A stretch of DNA of 36,512 nt from an uncultured Bacteroidales bacterium (GCA_902760865.1 CACWID010000042.1:1-36512); one strand, 5' to 3'; counted from the first letter of the stretch, positions 8,168-17,381 are shown. Notes: generated by a model not told the origin, from the sequence alone. Translations and numbers: made by a program.

Positions 8168-8763
8168 CACAGGTATCTCACGCGGTTAAAACGGTTGCCG
8201 TTACCCCCATCGGGGTAGATCTTGCGAAAGCCCACGGGCAGCCTCTCCCCGGTTTTCTCGGGGATGATGCTCACGCCGTTGAAGAGGGTCGGCAAGAAGC
8301 GTGCGATGTTGACACGCACCTTGACCTTCCAGTGCGGAGGGTCAAAGGTGAAGGTCGTCGCCTCGCTGTTGAGGGTTGCCACACACTCGAGCGGCTTGAT
8401 GAGGGTGACGCGGTCGCGCTGGCTGTAGAGCCACAGCTGGTACTTGTTATCGACCGCGCTGGCGGCGATATAGCCGATGACCGTTCCCGGCATCACGTTG
8501 ATGTCGGGCGACTCGAGCAGGATGATGCGGTAGCCGATGTTGTGCTCGCCGCGGTAACGCTCGATGCCCAGGGTCATCTCCTCGTTAGGGTAATACCAGA
8601 TGCCCTCAAGCGGCTGCATATCGGTCTCGTCCAGCCTTACCCGCATCGAGTCTGTGTCCAATCCGTGCTGAATGACAGACTTGGCAGGGACGGGCTTGCG
8701 GCCCGCCACTGCCACGAGGGGCAGCAGGCAGAACAGGAGCGATATGAGCAGCGAACGCCTCAT
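8167..8763 (-). CDS. Exported protein of unknown function
   Basis: The 198-residue product has a signal peptide (MRRSLLISLLFCLLPLVAVA) and a globular part with alternating hydrophobic and polar residues that suggests a beta-rich fold. Segments such as LEGIWYYPNEEMTLGIERY and YRIILLESPDINVMPGTVIG recall lipocalin-like or DUF-type ligand binders of Bacteroidales, but I cannot name a family. The start lies 5 bp after the stop of the DUF3078 gene and its end overlaps the next start, so it is firmly inside the operon. Confidence 0.85.
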   Translation of the reverse strand: MRRSLLISLLFCLLPLVAVAGRKPVPAKSVIQHGLDTDSMRVRLDETDMQPLEGIWYYPNEEMTLGIERYRGEHNIGYRIILLESPDINVMPGTVIGYIAASAVDNKYQLWLYSQRDRVTLIKPLECVATLNSEATTFTFDPPHWKVKVRVNIARFLPTLFNGVSIIPEKTGERLPVGFRKIYPDGGNGNRFNRVRYL

Positions 8764-8768
8764 TGGGG

Positions 8769-10016
8769 TTAATTGACGGTAGCGAAGCGATAAACCACAC
8801 CGAGGCTGAGAATCTCCTTGAACTGCCAGTAGTTCCAGTCGTCGTCGCGGGTGCGCGAACGGTCAAAGCGCAGGTGAGTAAAGAGCTGGGTGGTCAGATA
8901 CTTACCGATGGAGAGGTCGAGCGTGTTCTCCCAGTCGCCCTGCACATACTGATAGTTGGTGAACATGTAGAGCCTGGAAGTAATCATCACATTAGGATTG
9001 AAGCGCCACATCAGTTTGGCCTCGAAGTTGCTACCGAAGGCATTCTTGGTGTGCTTGCCCGCATCGATGCCGAAGCGTGTCGGGTCAATGTCGGTGATGT
9101 TGCGGCAGTACTTGAGATTGTAAGATATCGGCGCGATGGCCAGAGTGAACACGCGGTCGTCGGCCTTCTTGTAGTTGTAGGTCATACCGAGACCGAGGTT
9201 CAGTTCAGCCGGGGAGAGGAAGGCTGCAGTCATCGTGCGGGTGTTAACCTTGTAGTTGTTCAGGAACTGGGTCGTGAACTGGAGCATGGCGCTGTAGTAC
9301 CAGTTCTTCACAGCCTTGTAACCCAACTGACTGGTAAAGAGGAAGTTGTCCTCGTTGATGAGGTACTTGCGGATGCTGTCGCCGTGGGTGGTGGCGATAC
9401 CCAGTTTATAGGACAACGAGTTGTTGAACAGCCAGTTAGGATGCAGGTCCTGGTTGAGGTTGCAGTTCCAGTTGACCGAACCCAGCAGCGCGAGGTTGTT
9501 CTCACCGCCCTGGTACCAGTTGCCGCTGATGTAGGCCTGGGTGAACTGGAGCGATGCGTTGAACACGTGCAGCCAGTTGTGGAGCGGCCCGACAGGAGCA
9601 TCGGGCGGGGTGATATCCTCGACAGCCACCTGTGCCGGCACGACGGTGAGCATGCCCTGCTTGGGGTCACTGGGGATGATGCCCTCGGGGGGAGGCTCGG
9701 GCAGGCGGTTGGCGTTATAGGCGACGAGCTGCGGGTGCTCGATCATCGTGCGCTGGCGCAACTGACGGGTGCGCTCAGACTCGGAGATGGCCTCCTGGAG
9801 CCAATCATCACCGGCATCGAGGGCATAGAGGGCCTCGGTGCGGGATGCCTGTGCGGGATGTGCCGCGGGGGTGTAGTTGTCATAAACCAGCGGGGCATAA
9901 AGCATGGGCTGGTCCACGTCGGGTCGCCCGCTGTTGTCGTGTGCTGCCATCGTCAGTCCCATCGTGAATGCCGCGATGGCGAGACAGGCCTTGAGAGTAA
10001 AGAACTGTTTCATCAT
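8769..10016 (-). CDS. DUF3078 outer membrane beta-barrel protein
   Basis: The 415-residue product begins with a signal peptide (FTLKACLAIAAFTMGLTMAA). The last 270 residues fit DUF3078: LQFTQAYISGNWYQGGENNL, a series of alternating aromatic beta strands, ISYNLKYC, MWRFNPNVMITSRLYMFTNY, and a C-terminal aromatic strand LGVVYRF. It is predicted to insert in the outer membrane. The N-terminal 130 residues are Pro-rich and unassigned. Two ATGs (10016 and 10013) are possible. It follows the preceding gene by 31 bp in the same operon. Confidence 0.88.
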   Translation of the reverse strand: MMKQFFTLKACLAIAAFTMGLTMAAHDNSGRPDVDQPMLYAPLVYDNYTPAAHPAQASRTEALYALDAGDDWLQEAISESERTRQLRQRTMIEHPQLVAYNANRLPEPPPEGIIPSDPKQGMLTVVPAQVAVEDITPPDAPVGPLHNWLHVFNASLQFTQAYISGNWYQGGENNLALLGSVNWNCNLNQDLHPNWLFNNSLSYKLGIATTHGDSIRKYLINEDNFLFTSQLGYKAVKNWYYSAMLQFTTQFLNNYKVNTRTMTAAFLSPAELNLGLGMTYNYKKADDRVFTLAIAPISYNLKYCRNITDIDPTRFGIDAGKHTKNAFGSNFEAKLMWRFNPNVMITSRLYMFTNYQYVQGDWENTLDLSIGKYLTTQLFTHLRFDRSRTRDDDWNYWQFKEILSLGVVYRFATVN

Positions 10017-10047
10017 GACTATCGGTTTTTAGAGTTATTATCAGTGT

Positions 10048-10740
10048 TTAAGCGTCATAGAGCTGCTCCTTGCTTTCGGTCCTGGGCTGCTGTTGCTGCT
10101 TTTTGTCTTGCTGCTCTTTTTCCTGCTGCTTGGCCTTCTGCTTGGTCTGCACCTTCTGGCGCTTGCGCTCGTGGTTAGGCTTTTGTGACTTGTTCTCGGC
10201 AAAACTCTTGATCATGTCCTCAACGATTTCGCGGTTGCCGTAGATGTAGTTGACCGTGACCTCAATGATGAGGTTCTGGTGCTTTGAGACGATGTCGGCG
10301 ATGATGGCGCGTGAGCCGTCGGGCATGGTTCCGGTGATGCTGTAGGTCTTCTTGAAGCCCTTGACCTTGATTTTTCCCGAACTGAGGTCATACATGTTGT
10401 AACCCAGGGCTTTGCGCTGCAGGTTCTCGGTGAGCAGCTTCTTCTCGTCGCCCTTGTCCTGGCTGTAGAGCTGCACGGTCATGACCATGTCCTCCCACTG
10501 GATCTCGAATCGCGTGGGGGAGTTGAAAACGACAAATCCGTTGTCGGGCGTCTCAAACGAGAGGTCATAACGGCTCCAGTTATAGATGGTCGCGTGGCTA
10601 GAGAAGTTGATTGCGAGCATCAGGAGCAATGCCAGCCAGAGGGCGGCCTGTCTCGGGTGGGTCAACGCCCCCCGACCCCCTCTAATCTTAGAGGGGGAGT
10701 TGGAGATACTATCTGTTGCCATCATCATACTGAACATCAT
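10048..10740 (-). CDS. Exported protein with repeat-encoded N-terminus and Gln/Lys tail
   Basis: 230 residues starting directly after the lysozyme stop codon. Residues about 12-28 (SISNSPSKIRGGRGALT) are an in-frame translation of the dispersed CCCCCTCTAA/TTAGAGGGGG repeat at 10663-10702. A hydrophobic signal core follows (AALWLALLLMLAINFSSHA), then a globular domain of about 130 residues, then a low-complexity tail rich in Lys and Gln (residues about 190-225). A TTG within the repeat (at about 10661) could give a shorter start just before the signal core. I do not recognise the domain. It belongs to the envelope operon. Confidence 0.8.
   Translation of the reverse strand: MMFSMMMATDSISNSPSKIRGGRGALTHPRQAALWLALLLMLAINFSSHATIYNWSRYDLSFETPDNGFVVFNSPTRFEIQWEDMVMTVQLYSQDKGDEKKLLTENLQRKALGYNMYDLSSGKIKVKGFKKTYSITGTMPDGSRAIIADIVSKHQNLIIEVTVNYIYGNREIVEDMIKSFAENKSQKPNHERKRQKVQTKQKAKQQEKEQQDKKQQQQPRTESKEQLYDA
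10663..10702 (-). repeat. CCCCCTCTAA/TTAGAGGGGG repeat inside a gene
   Basis: This has the same module as intergenic copies near 17313, 19897 and 20344: CAACGCCCCCC, then a 10 bp perfect stem (CCCCCTCTAA, TC, TTAGAGGGGG), then GAGTTG. Here it lies in the 5' end of the coding sequence at 10048-10740. Confidence 0.85.
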
Positions 10741-11502
10741 TTAGTTAGGTTGTTTCACTTGGTCGAGATAGCGTGACCACTCCCGCTTGCTGCCACGGAA
10801 GACATTCAGGTCCACTTTGCCCTTGACACCCACCACAGAGCCCTCGTGGCTGATCTGCTGGATGCAGTGGGGCAAGTGGGGCAGCTTGTCGGGGCTGGTG
10901 AACGAGCAGAGCCACAAGTCGCAGTCCACCAGCATGTTATTATAGTACTTCTCATAGCCGTCAAGGTTGGTGTAGATCATCACCTGATAGCCCTGGTCGG
11001 TGAGGATGTGTATCATGTCGATGACGCGCTCGATGGCGGTCTGACGGTTGACGGTGGCTCCGTTGCCCCAATCGTCCTCGAGGTCAATGACCAGGGGCAG
11101 GTCGAGCTGCTTGCCCTGGACGGCACCGAGCAGGTTGTCAGCCTGTTCGCGCCCCGTGCGGTTCTTGCGGAAGAAGTGGTAGGCGCCGACCTTGAGCCCC
11201 GCAGCCTTGGCACCGCTGTAGTTGCGGTCGAAGGCGTCGTCCCTGTAGGTCTTGCCCTCGCTGGCCTTGATGAAGACGAACTGGTAGTCATCGTCGCGCA
11301 CCTCATCGAAGTCGATGTCGCCGTTGTGCTTGGACACGTCGATGCCGGCCACGGGGTAGCGGTACCTGTCCACATTGACCGAATGGGGCAGGATGTAATG
11401 CCAAACGACGTATGCCGCACCAAACACAACAAGTGCTGCCACCCCAGCAAGGAGCAGCCACTTGATGTAGTCGGGTCTTGTCGGCACTTGTCGTTTACCC
11501 AT
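10741..11502 (-). CDS. GH25 lysozyme-family muramidase, membrane-anchored
   Basis: The 253-residue product has one N-terminal membrane helix (about residues 14-36) and a GH25 domain: GIDVSKHNGDIDF from about residue 53, FVFIKASEGKTYRD, GAYHFFR, and the catalytic-type VIDLED with D140 and E142. Family enzymes hydrolyse the beta-1,4 bond between MurNAc and GlcNAc. The short cytoplasmic N-terminus implies a periplasmic catalytic domain attached to the inner membrane. It starts 14 bp after the TM2 gene and ends directly before the next start, TAAATG. Confidence 0.92.
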   Translation of the reverse strand: MGKRQVPTRPDYIKWLLLAGVAALVVFGAAYVVWHYILPHSVNVDRYRYPVAGIDVSKHNGDIDFDEVRDDDYQFVFIKASEGKTYRDDAFDRNYSGAKAAGLKVGAYHFFRKNRTGREQADNLLGAVQGKQLDLPLVIDLEDDWGNGATVNRQTAIERVIDMIHILTDQGYQVMIYTNLDGYEKYYNNMLVDCDLWLCSFTSPDKLPHLPHCIQQISHEGSVVGVKGKVDLNVFRGSKREWSRYLDQVKQPN

Positions 11503-11516
11503 AGGCAGTCAGGGTG

Positions 11517-11960
11517 TTAGAATAACGGGAAGTTGCTGGGGGAATAAACCCACTTCTGTTCAAACTCCTGCTGCGTAGCGGTGAAGAAGAGCACGCCCTG
11601 GATGATTGACACGACGGTTGTCACCGTGGCAAGGATACCACACGACAAGATAGCGATGAGCAGGAACAGCACGCCTGCCGAGGTCTTGCCGATGTAGAAG
11701 TAGTGCAGTCCGCACCACCCCATCAGGATGGCGAGCAGGCCGGCGATGCCGCGGCTCTTGCCCGAGGGACCATTGTTGAAGACGCTATCCATGGCACTGG
11801 AAGCCTGGTTACTGAACTGGCGCCACTGCTCCTGGAAGTTCTGCTCCTGGTCGCTATAGGATACGTTGGTCTCAGCGCCGCAGTAGGGGCACTTCACACG
11901 GTTCACTTTCTCTTGAGTGCTATATTGCTTTCCGCACTCGGGACAATGATGAATATACAT
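11517..11960 (-). CDS. Zinc-ribbon plus TM2-domain membrane protein
   Basis: The 147-residue protein begins with a zinc ribbon made of two CxxC pairs (CPEC at residues 6-9 and CPYC near 24-27), then a polar linker and a TM2 domain at about 68-130: KSRGIAGLLAILMGWCGLHY, FYIGKTSAGVLFLL, and a second helix ending IIQGVLFF. TM2 domains are two-helix hairpins with a conserved DRF-like link (here HYFYIG); function is poorly known. It is the first gene of the minus-strand envelope operon. No clear promoter box lies in the 110 bp upstream, where the heptamer array is found. Confidence 0.9.
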   Translation of the reverse strand: MYIHHCPECGKQYSTQEKVNRVKCPYCGAETNVSYSDQEQNFQEQWRQFSNQASSAMDSVFNNGPSGKSRGIAGLLAILMGWCGLHYFYIGKTSAGVLFLLIAILSCGILATVTTVVSIIQGVLFFTATQQEFEQKWVYSPSNFPLF

Positions 11961-11973
11961 AGTCTTAAGTTTT

Positions 11974-12510
11974 TAGTCACTAGTCACTAGTCGCTAGTCA
12001 TTAGTCGATTGTTAATTGATACATACATTAGACTACACGAGGGGCAAAAAAGTTGCATCGTTTGTCAGAATTTATTGACCATCGCAACAAATAGATGCTA
12101 ATAATGCATTTAACATCTTACTGATTTCTGTAATGAGCCCCATGGCAACAGACGCCCTTGAAGCATCAAAATAGTTCAGTCGCTGGCATATCTCTATCTG
12201 TGTTGACAATTCCCAAAGGCTTCCTCTTGCTATAAAAAGGAATTTTATCAGGTCTTTATCTGTATTACGACCTTCCCCCTCAGCAATATTGGAAGGTATC
12301 GAAACAACTGCCCTCCTCATCTGGTCAGATAGAGCGAACATCTCTTCTTTGGGCAAGCTTTTAGCCAAAGAATAGACCTCAATGGTCAGATCCATTGATT
12401 TTTGCCACACTATCAAGTCCCTATGGTCTCTATATCTCATATTATAATCTTATAAAGAATCACATAGAATTACATTCGACTAGTGACTAGTGACTAGCGA
12501 CTAGCGACTC
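11974..12510. mobile_element. Heptamer-armed insert carrying a four-helix-bundle gene
   Basis: Five heptamers of TAGTCAC type at 11974-12008 face an inverted array of GACTAGT-type heptamers at 12476-12510; the arms match at 30 of 35 positions. The only gene between them is the four-helix-bundle gene. The right arm starts at the last base of the yidC stop codon. The layout is that of a 23S rRNA intervening sequence, but placed between protein genes. Calling it mobile is inference. Confidence 0.6.
12072..12440 (-). CDS. Four-helix-bundle protein (23S rRNA IVS type)
   Basis: The 122-residue product fits the IVS-encoded four-helix-bundle family (TIGR02436) closely: LIVWQKSMDLTIEVYSL, FALSDQMRRAVVSIPSNIAE followed by GEGR, FLFIARGSLWELSTQIEI. 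The family is known from intervening sequences in 23S rRNA and is related in fold to the Avd accessory protein of diversity-generating retroelements; its biochemical role is unknown. It lies between yidC and the TM2 gene, transcribed in the same direction, and is flanked by inverted heptamer arrays. No separate promoter is visible. Confidence 0.92.
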   Translation of the reverse strand: MRYRDHRDLIVWQKSMDLTIEVYSLAKSLPKEEMFALSDQMRRAVVSIPSNIAEGEGRNTDKDLIKFLFIARGSLWELSTQIEICQRLNYFDASRASVAMGLITEISKMLNALLASICCDGQ

Positions 12511-14599
12511 AACGCTTCCGGCGCTGTGCGCCAGAGCGCTGCTTCTGCTGCTGTTGCTGCATCTTCTGGACCTCCTCCATGCGCTCGAGCCACTTGGATT
12601 TCTTCTTGGGCTTGGCCTGGTTGGCGGCGATGGTGGCGCGCACCTTGTCCTCGGTGACGAAGGCGCGGCTGACGTAGGTCTGGATGATGGTTATGAGCAG
12701 TGCGATGAAGTAGTAGTAGCTCAGGCCAGATGCGTAGTTGTTGAACCAGAAGAGGAAGAACAACGGCATCATGTAGAGCATGATCTTCATGCCCGGCATG
12801 GACTGGGACTGGGCCTGCGACTTGCTGGTGAGGTAGGTGTAGAGCAGGTTGGTACCGGTCATCAACAGACAGAAGAGGCTGATGTGGTTGCCGAACAGGC
12901 TGGAGATGATGGGGATGTGGGTGCTCCACTCCAGAATCTTGTCGGGGGCGCTCAGGTCATTGGCCCACAGGAAGGACTGACCTCTCAACTCGATGCACGA
13001 GGGGAAGAAGGTGAACATCGCGATGAGGATGGGCATCTGCAGCATCATGGGCAGACAGCCGCCCATGGGATTGGCACCGGCCATGCGGTAGAGCTCCATG
13101 GTCTTCTGCTGCTTCTTGATGGCGTCTTCCTGGTTGGGATACTTCTCGTTGATGGCAGCGATGTCAGGAGCGAGGATGCGCATCTTGGCCTGGGAGACGT
13201 AGCTCTTGTAGGTCAACGGCCAGAGGACGAGCTTGATGAGGATGGTGAGCACCAGGATGATGATACCATAGTTGCTGATGAACTTGCCGAGCCAGTCGAA
13301 CACGGGGATGATGACGCCGGCGTTGATCCAGCGGAACAGGGTCCATCCCAACGGGATGAGGCGCGTGAGCTTGAGGTCCTCCTTGGGGGAGTACTTGTCA
13401 TAGCTGGCCAGCGTGTGGTAACGGTTGGGGCCCAGGTAGAAGTAGAACGAGGCGGGCACAGGCTTGTCGCTCGAGTAGGGCACCAGGGTGTGGATGTTGA
13501 CGTCCTTGAGGTAGTCCTCATAGTCGGCGGCGTCCTTGTCGATGGCGACGCTGCTCATCTTGGCGGTGGAGAAGATGCTGTCGGTGATAAGCACGGTGGA
13601 GAAGAACTGGTTCTTGGCGCTGATCCACTTGAGTTTGTCGGTGAGGTCCTTGTCGTCGCTGCCGCTCTCGCTGGTGGTCTGGACGTCGCCGCCCTTGCCG
13701 GCAAACTTGTAGCAGATGCCGCTCCATCGCTCCTCGAAGGTCTTGCCGAACTCGTGCCTGGAGATCTTCTGGTGCCAATCAAAGTCCACCATGTTGATGT
13801 TCATGGGGATGATGCGCGACATGGACTGCTGCACCATCTCCATGCGGACCATGTAGCTGCCCGGGACGAGGGTGTACTTGAGTCCCCACTGTGCTCCGCC
13901 CTCGAGCTGGAGGTTCATGAGCACGGTGCTGTCGTTGAGCTGCTTGGGCTCGAAGTAGAAATTCTTGGTCTCGAAGCGCTGGGTGTTGTTGCTCAGGGTG
14001 AAGCTGTAGTCGTTGTCGCCCTTGTCAAAGAGGACGAGCTGTGGCGACTTGTAGGTCTTGTAGCCCTTGAGCGTGGCGCGGGAGATGATGCCGCCCTTGG
14101 TCGAGAGTTCGACCTTGACCGAGTCGTTCTCAAGGGTGACAAACTGCTCGGTACCGTTGAGCGACGCGGCAAAGGAGCCGTTCTTGGCATAGACGTCGAG
14201 GACCCGCTGCACGGCCTGCACGGCGAGGTTGTGCACGGCGGGGTTGGCCGACGTGGTGGCAGTGACCTCGTCCCACTGGACGGTGGTGTCGGCGACGGTG
14301 ATGGTGCCGGTGATGTTGCCGTCCTTGAGGGTGAGCACGACGCCCTCGTTGTTGATGCCGGCGTTGTCGGCGGGCATGCTGGCGAGGATGCTGTTGAGGT
14401 GTGTGATGTCGGTGGTGGCCAGGGTGTCGATGTCACCGGCCGCGATGTCACGCCGCTGCTGTTGTTGCTGTGCGGCGGCGATGGAGTCGTTCAGTCGCTG
14501 ACGCTCGGCGAGCTCGGCCTCGCTGGGCTTCTGGAGCCACATGAAGCCGAAGATGACGAGTCCCATCAGCAACATTCCAATCAAAGTGTTTTTGTCCAT
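12509..14599 (-). CDS. yidC: Membrane protein insertase YidC
   Basis: The 696-residue product has an N-terminal helix (TLIGMLLMGLVIFGFMWLQ), a large periplasmic P1 beta domain to about residue 400, and the conserved insertase core: YGIIILVLTILIKLVLWPLT, MGGCLPMMLQMPILIAMFTF, and later helices. It ends in a Gln- and Arg-rich tail. YidC inserts and folds inner membrane proteins, alone or with SecYEG. In other Bacteroidales pyrG and yidC are adjacent, as I recall for Porphyromonas; here they are separated by the GxxExxY insert. The stop codon at 12509-12511 abuts a heptamer array. Confidence 0.97.
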   Translation of the reverse strand: MDKNTLIGMLLMGLVIFGFMWLQKPSEAELAERQRLNDSIAAAQQQQQRRDIAAGDIDTLATTDITHLNSILASMPADNAGINNEGVVLTLKDGNITGTITVADTTVQWDEVTATTSANPAVHNLAVQAVQRVLDVYAKNGSFAASLNGTEQFVTLENDSVKVELSTKGGIISRATLKGYKTYKSPQLVLFDKGDNDYSFTLSNNTQRFETKNFYFEPKQLNDSTVLMNLQLEGGAQWGLKYTLVPGSYMVRMEMVQQSMSRIIPMNINMVDFDWHQKISRHEFGKTFEERWSGICYKFAGKGGDVQTTSESGSDDKDLTDKLKWISAKNQFFSTVLITDSIFSTAKMSSVAIDKDAADYEDYLKDVNIHTLVPYSSDKPVPASFYFYLGPNRYHTLASYDKYSPKEDLKLTRLIPLGWTLFRWINAGVIIPVFDWLGKFISNYGIIILVLTILIKLVLWPLTYKSYVSQAKMRILAPDIAAINEKYPNQEDAIKKQQKTMELYRMAGANPMGGCLPMMLQMPILIAMFTFFPSCIELRGQSFLWANDLSAPDKILEWSTHIPIISSLFGNHISLFCLLMTGTNLLYTYLTSKSQAQSQSMPGMKIMLYMMPLFFLFWFNNYASGLSYYYFIALLITIIQTYVSRAFVTEDKVRATIAANQAKPKKKSKWLERMEEVQKMQQQQQKQRSGAQRRKR

Positions 14600-14640
14600 T
14601 CTTTATAATTATTTTAGCTTTATATTCTTCTTTATTAAGT

Positions 14641-15219
14641 CCGTGCTGCGCACGGAGAAATTAAACAAAAATTTATTTTAAAAATTAAACAAAATTCAGC
14701 ACAAAACTTCAAGAACATTTTCTAATCGGTTATCACGCCAATTTAATTTCTTGATCTCTCCATCGTCACGCCTGCAATACCACTCACTGAACAGACTATT
14801 ACAGCCAAAATTAAATAATAGACCGAATGGCATATGCGTCAAGTGCATATAGTTCCATAATTGTTTACGGTGCTCATTATTCACATATTTGACTGCCTTC
14901 AACTCAATGATCGTATCGTCGTCCACGACCAGATCCATACAATAATGTTTCTTCAACTTCACATCCTTCCAGTAAATCGGCAAGTTAACTTGCTCTTCGC
15001 ATCGCAGATTGCTCTGTTCCATCAGATAAACAAGTGCAGCTTCATAAGCAGACTCAAGTAAACCGGGATGATACTCGGCATGGACTTGCATAGCTAGACC
15101 CGTTATCTTATAAAACGATAGACAGCGTTCACTAATTTCTGCGATAGTTAACATTAGTGGTTGGGATGTCTTGTTTAATTTTATTTTAAATTTTGTTTAA
15201 TTTCTCGGCCGCCAGGCCG
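14641..15219. mobile_element. Hairpin-capped inverted-repeat insert carrying GxxExxY gene
   Basis: The left end has a CCGTGC/GCACGG hairpin (14641-14655) followed by an arm with two AATTAAACAAAA motifs (to about 14696). The right end has the inverse arm (15171-15206) followed by a CGGCC/GGCCG hairpin (15206-15219). The arms begin with the same 16 bases, GAGAAATTAAACAAAA, when the right arm is reversed. The only gene inside is the GxxExxY gene. Gene-less copies of the same framework lie at 17113, 20175 and 22991. Mobility is inferred. Confidence 0.65.
14696..15154 (-). CDS. GxxExxY protein (PD-(D/E)XK-like)
   Basis: The 152-residue product has the signature GLLESAYE near residue 31 that names the GxxExxY family (TIGR04256; PDDEXK_3). 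The nuclease-like core is visible as YCMDLVVDDDTIIELKAVK, giving D and ExK positions, followed by QLWNYMHLT and FGLLFNFG. The function is unknown; a nuclease role is inferred from fold. The gene sits between pyrG and yidC in the same orientation and is closely flanked by the inverted arms: its stop codon overlaps the end of the left arm. Lower GC content than neighbours supports recent gain. Confidence 0.93.
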   Translation of the reverse strand: MLTIAEISERCLSFYKITGLAMQVHAEYHPGLLESAYEAALVYLMEQSNLRCEEQVNLPIYWKDVKLKKHYCMDLVVDDDTIIELKAVKYVNNEHRKQLWNYMHLTHMPFGLLFNFGCNSLFSEWYCRRDDGEIKKLNWRDNRLENVLEVLC

Positions 15220-15226
15220 ATAATAT

Positions 15227-15243
15227 CTTAGCGCCTTTGCGCC

Positions 15244-15246
<3 letters not shown>
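15227..15246. repeat. Short repeat at the pyrG stop codon
   Basis: CTTAGCGCCTTTGCGCCTTA consists of repeated (C)TTAGCGCC/TTTGCGCC units and ends in the pyrG stop codon (complement of TTA at 15244-15246). Confidence 0.6.
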
Positions 15247-16905
<1,659 letters not shown>

Positions 16906-17012
16906 TCAGTTTCCTGCCATTTACCGCAGGAAACTGCTGAAACCGGGCCAGCACTGGGCTGGAAGGAGGCATAGTTGCTATAGATACTATAGATAGTGCT
17001 GTTAGGGGCTTG

Positions 17013-17100
17013 TGCGGTGGGGTCAACGCCCCCCGGGCCTGTAGAGACGCAAAATCTTGCGTCTCGCTTCGTCAGGCGGGGGAACCTCAACGCCCCCAGG
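17013..17100. repeat. Composite palindrome modules
   Basis: CAACGCCCCCCGGGCCT, then GTAGAGACGCAAAA/TCTTGCGTCTC at 17041-17065, then CGCTTCGTCAGGCGGGG and a further CAACGCCCCC. The same order recurs in the tandem array near 19946. The 600 bp between pyrG and the next gene holds only such repeats and no gene. Confidence 0.75.
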
Positions 17101-17112
17101 AGGATGTACCAT

Positions 17113-17220
17113 AATTGCGACTCGGTAATATAACCGTGCTATCGCACGGGAAATTAAACAAATTTTTAAATTAAAATTTTATATTTAATTTGTTTAATTT
17201 CCCGCCTGCAGGGCGGTTAT
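17113..17220. mobile_element. MITE-like hairpin-arm-arm-hairpin element, copy 1
   Basis: CCGTGC/GCACGG hairpin at 17134-17149, then GAAATTAAACAAATTTTTAA, a mirrored arm ending TTTGTTTAATTTC, then CCGCC/GGCGG hairpin at 17202-17216. A subterminal GCGACTCGGTAATATAA precedes it and is shared with copies 2 and 3. It has the framework of the GxxExxY insert without a gene. Confidence 0.7.
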
Positions 17221-17267
17221 AGTTCTAGCAGTTGAATTATGACACGGCCTCAGCTCTTCGGGCGGTG

Positions 17268-17293
17268 GGAGACGCAAGATTTTGCGTCTCTAC
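17268..17293. repeat. GAGACGCAA palindrome
   Basis: GGAGACGCAAGA/TTTTGCGTCTCTAC, one imperfect base pair at the centre. Confidence 0.85.
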
Positions 17294-17312
17294 AGTGAGG
17301 GCGGGGGATCTT

Positions 17313-17352
17313 CAACGCCCCCCGGCCCCCTCTAATCTTAGAGGGGGAGTTG
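17313..17352. repeat. CCCCCTCTAA/TTAGAGGGGG repeat
   Basis: CAACGCCCCCCGG then the 10 bp stem, then GAGTTG; essentially identical to the copies at 10663 and 20344. Confidence 0.85.
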
Positions 17353-17355
17353 CTC

Positions 17356-17381
17356 GGAGACGCAAGATTTTGCGTCTCTAC
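17356..17381. repeat. GAGACGCAA palindrome
   Basis: A second copy of GGAGACGCAAGA/TTTTGCGTCTCTAC, 88 bp after the previous one. Confidence 0.85.

Noticed and set aside
11974-12510. Heptamer arrays as phage attachment sites
   Set aside because: Arms are inverted rather than direct, and there is no integrase or prophage gene inside.
12554-14608. Open frame of about 680 codons on the plus strand across yidC
   Set aside because: It mirrors the real minus-strand yidC gene; the composition (Val, Gly, Asp, Leu rich, no motifs) is that of an antisense shadow.
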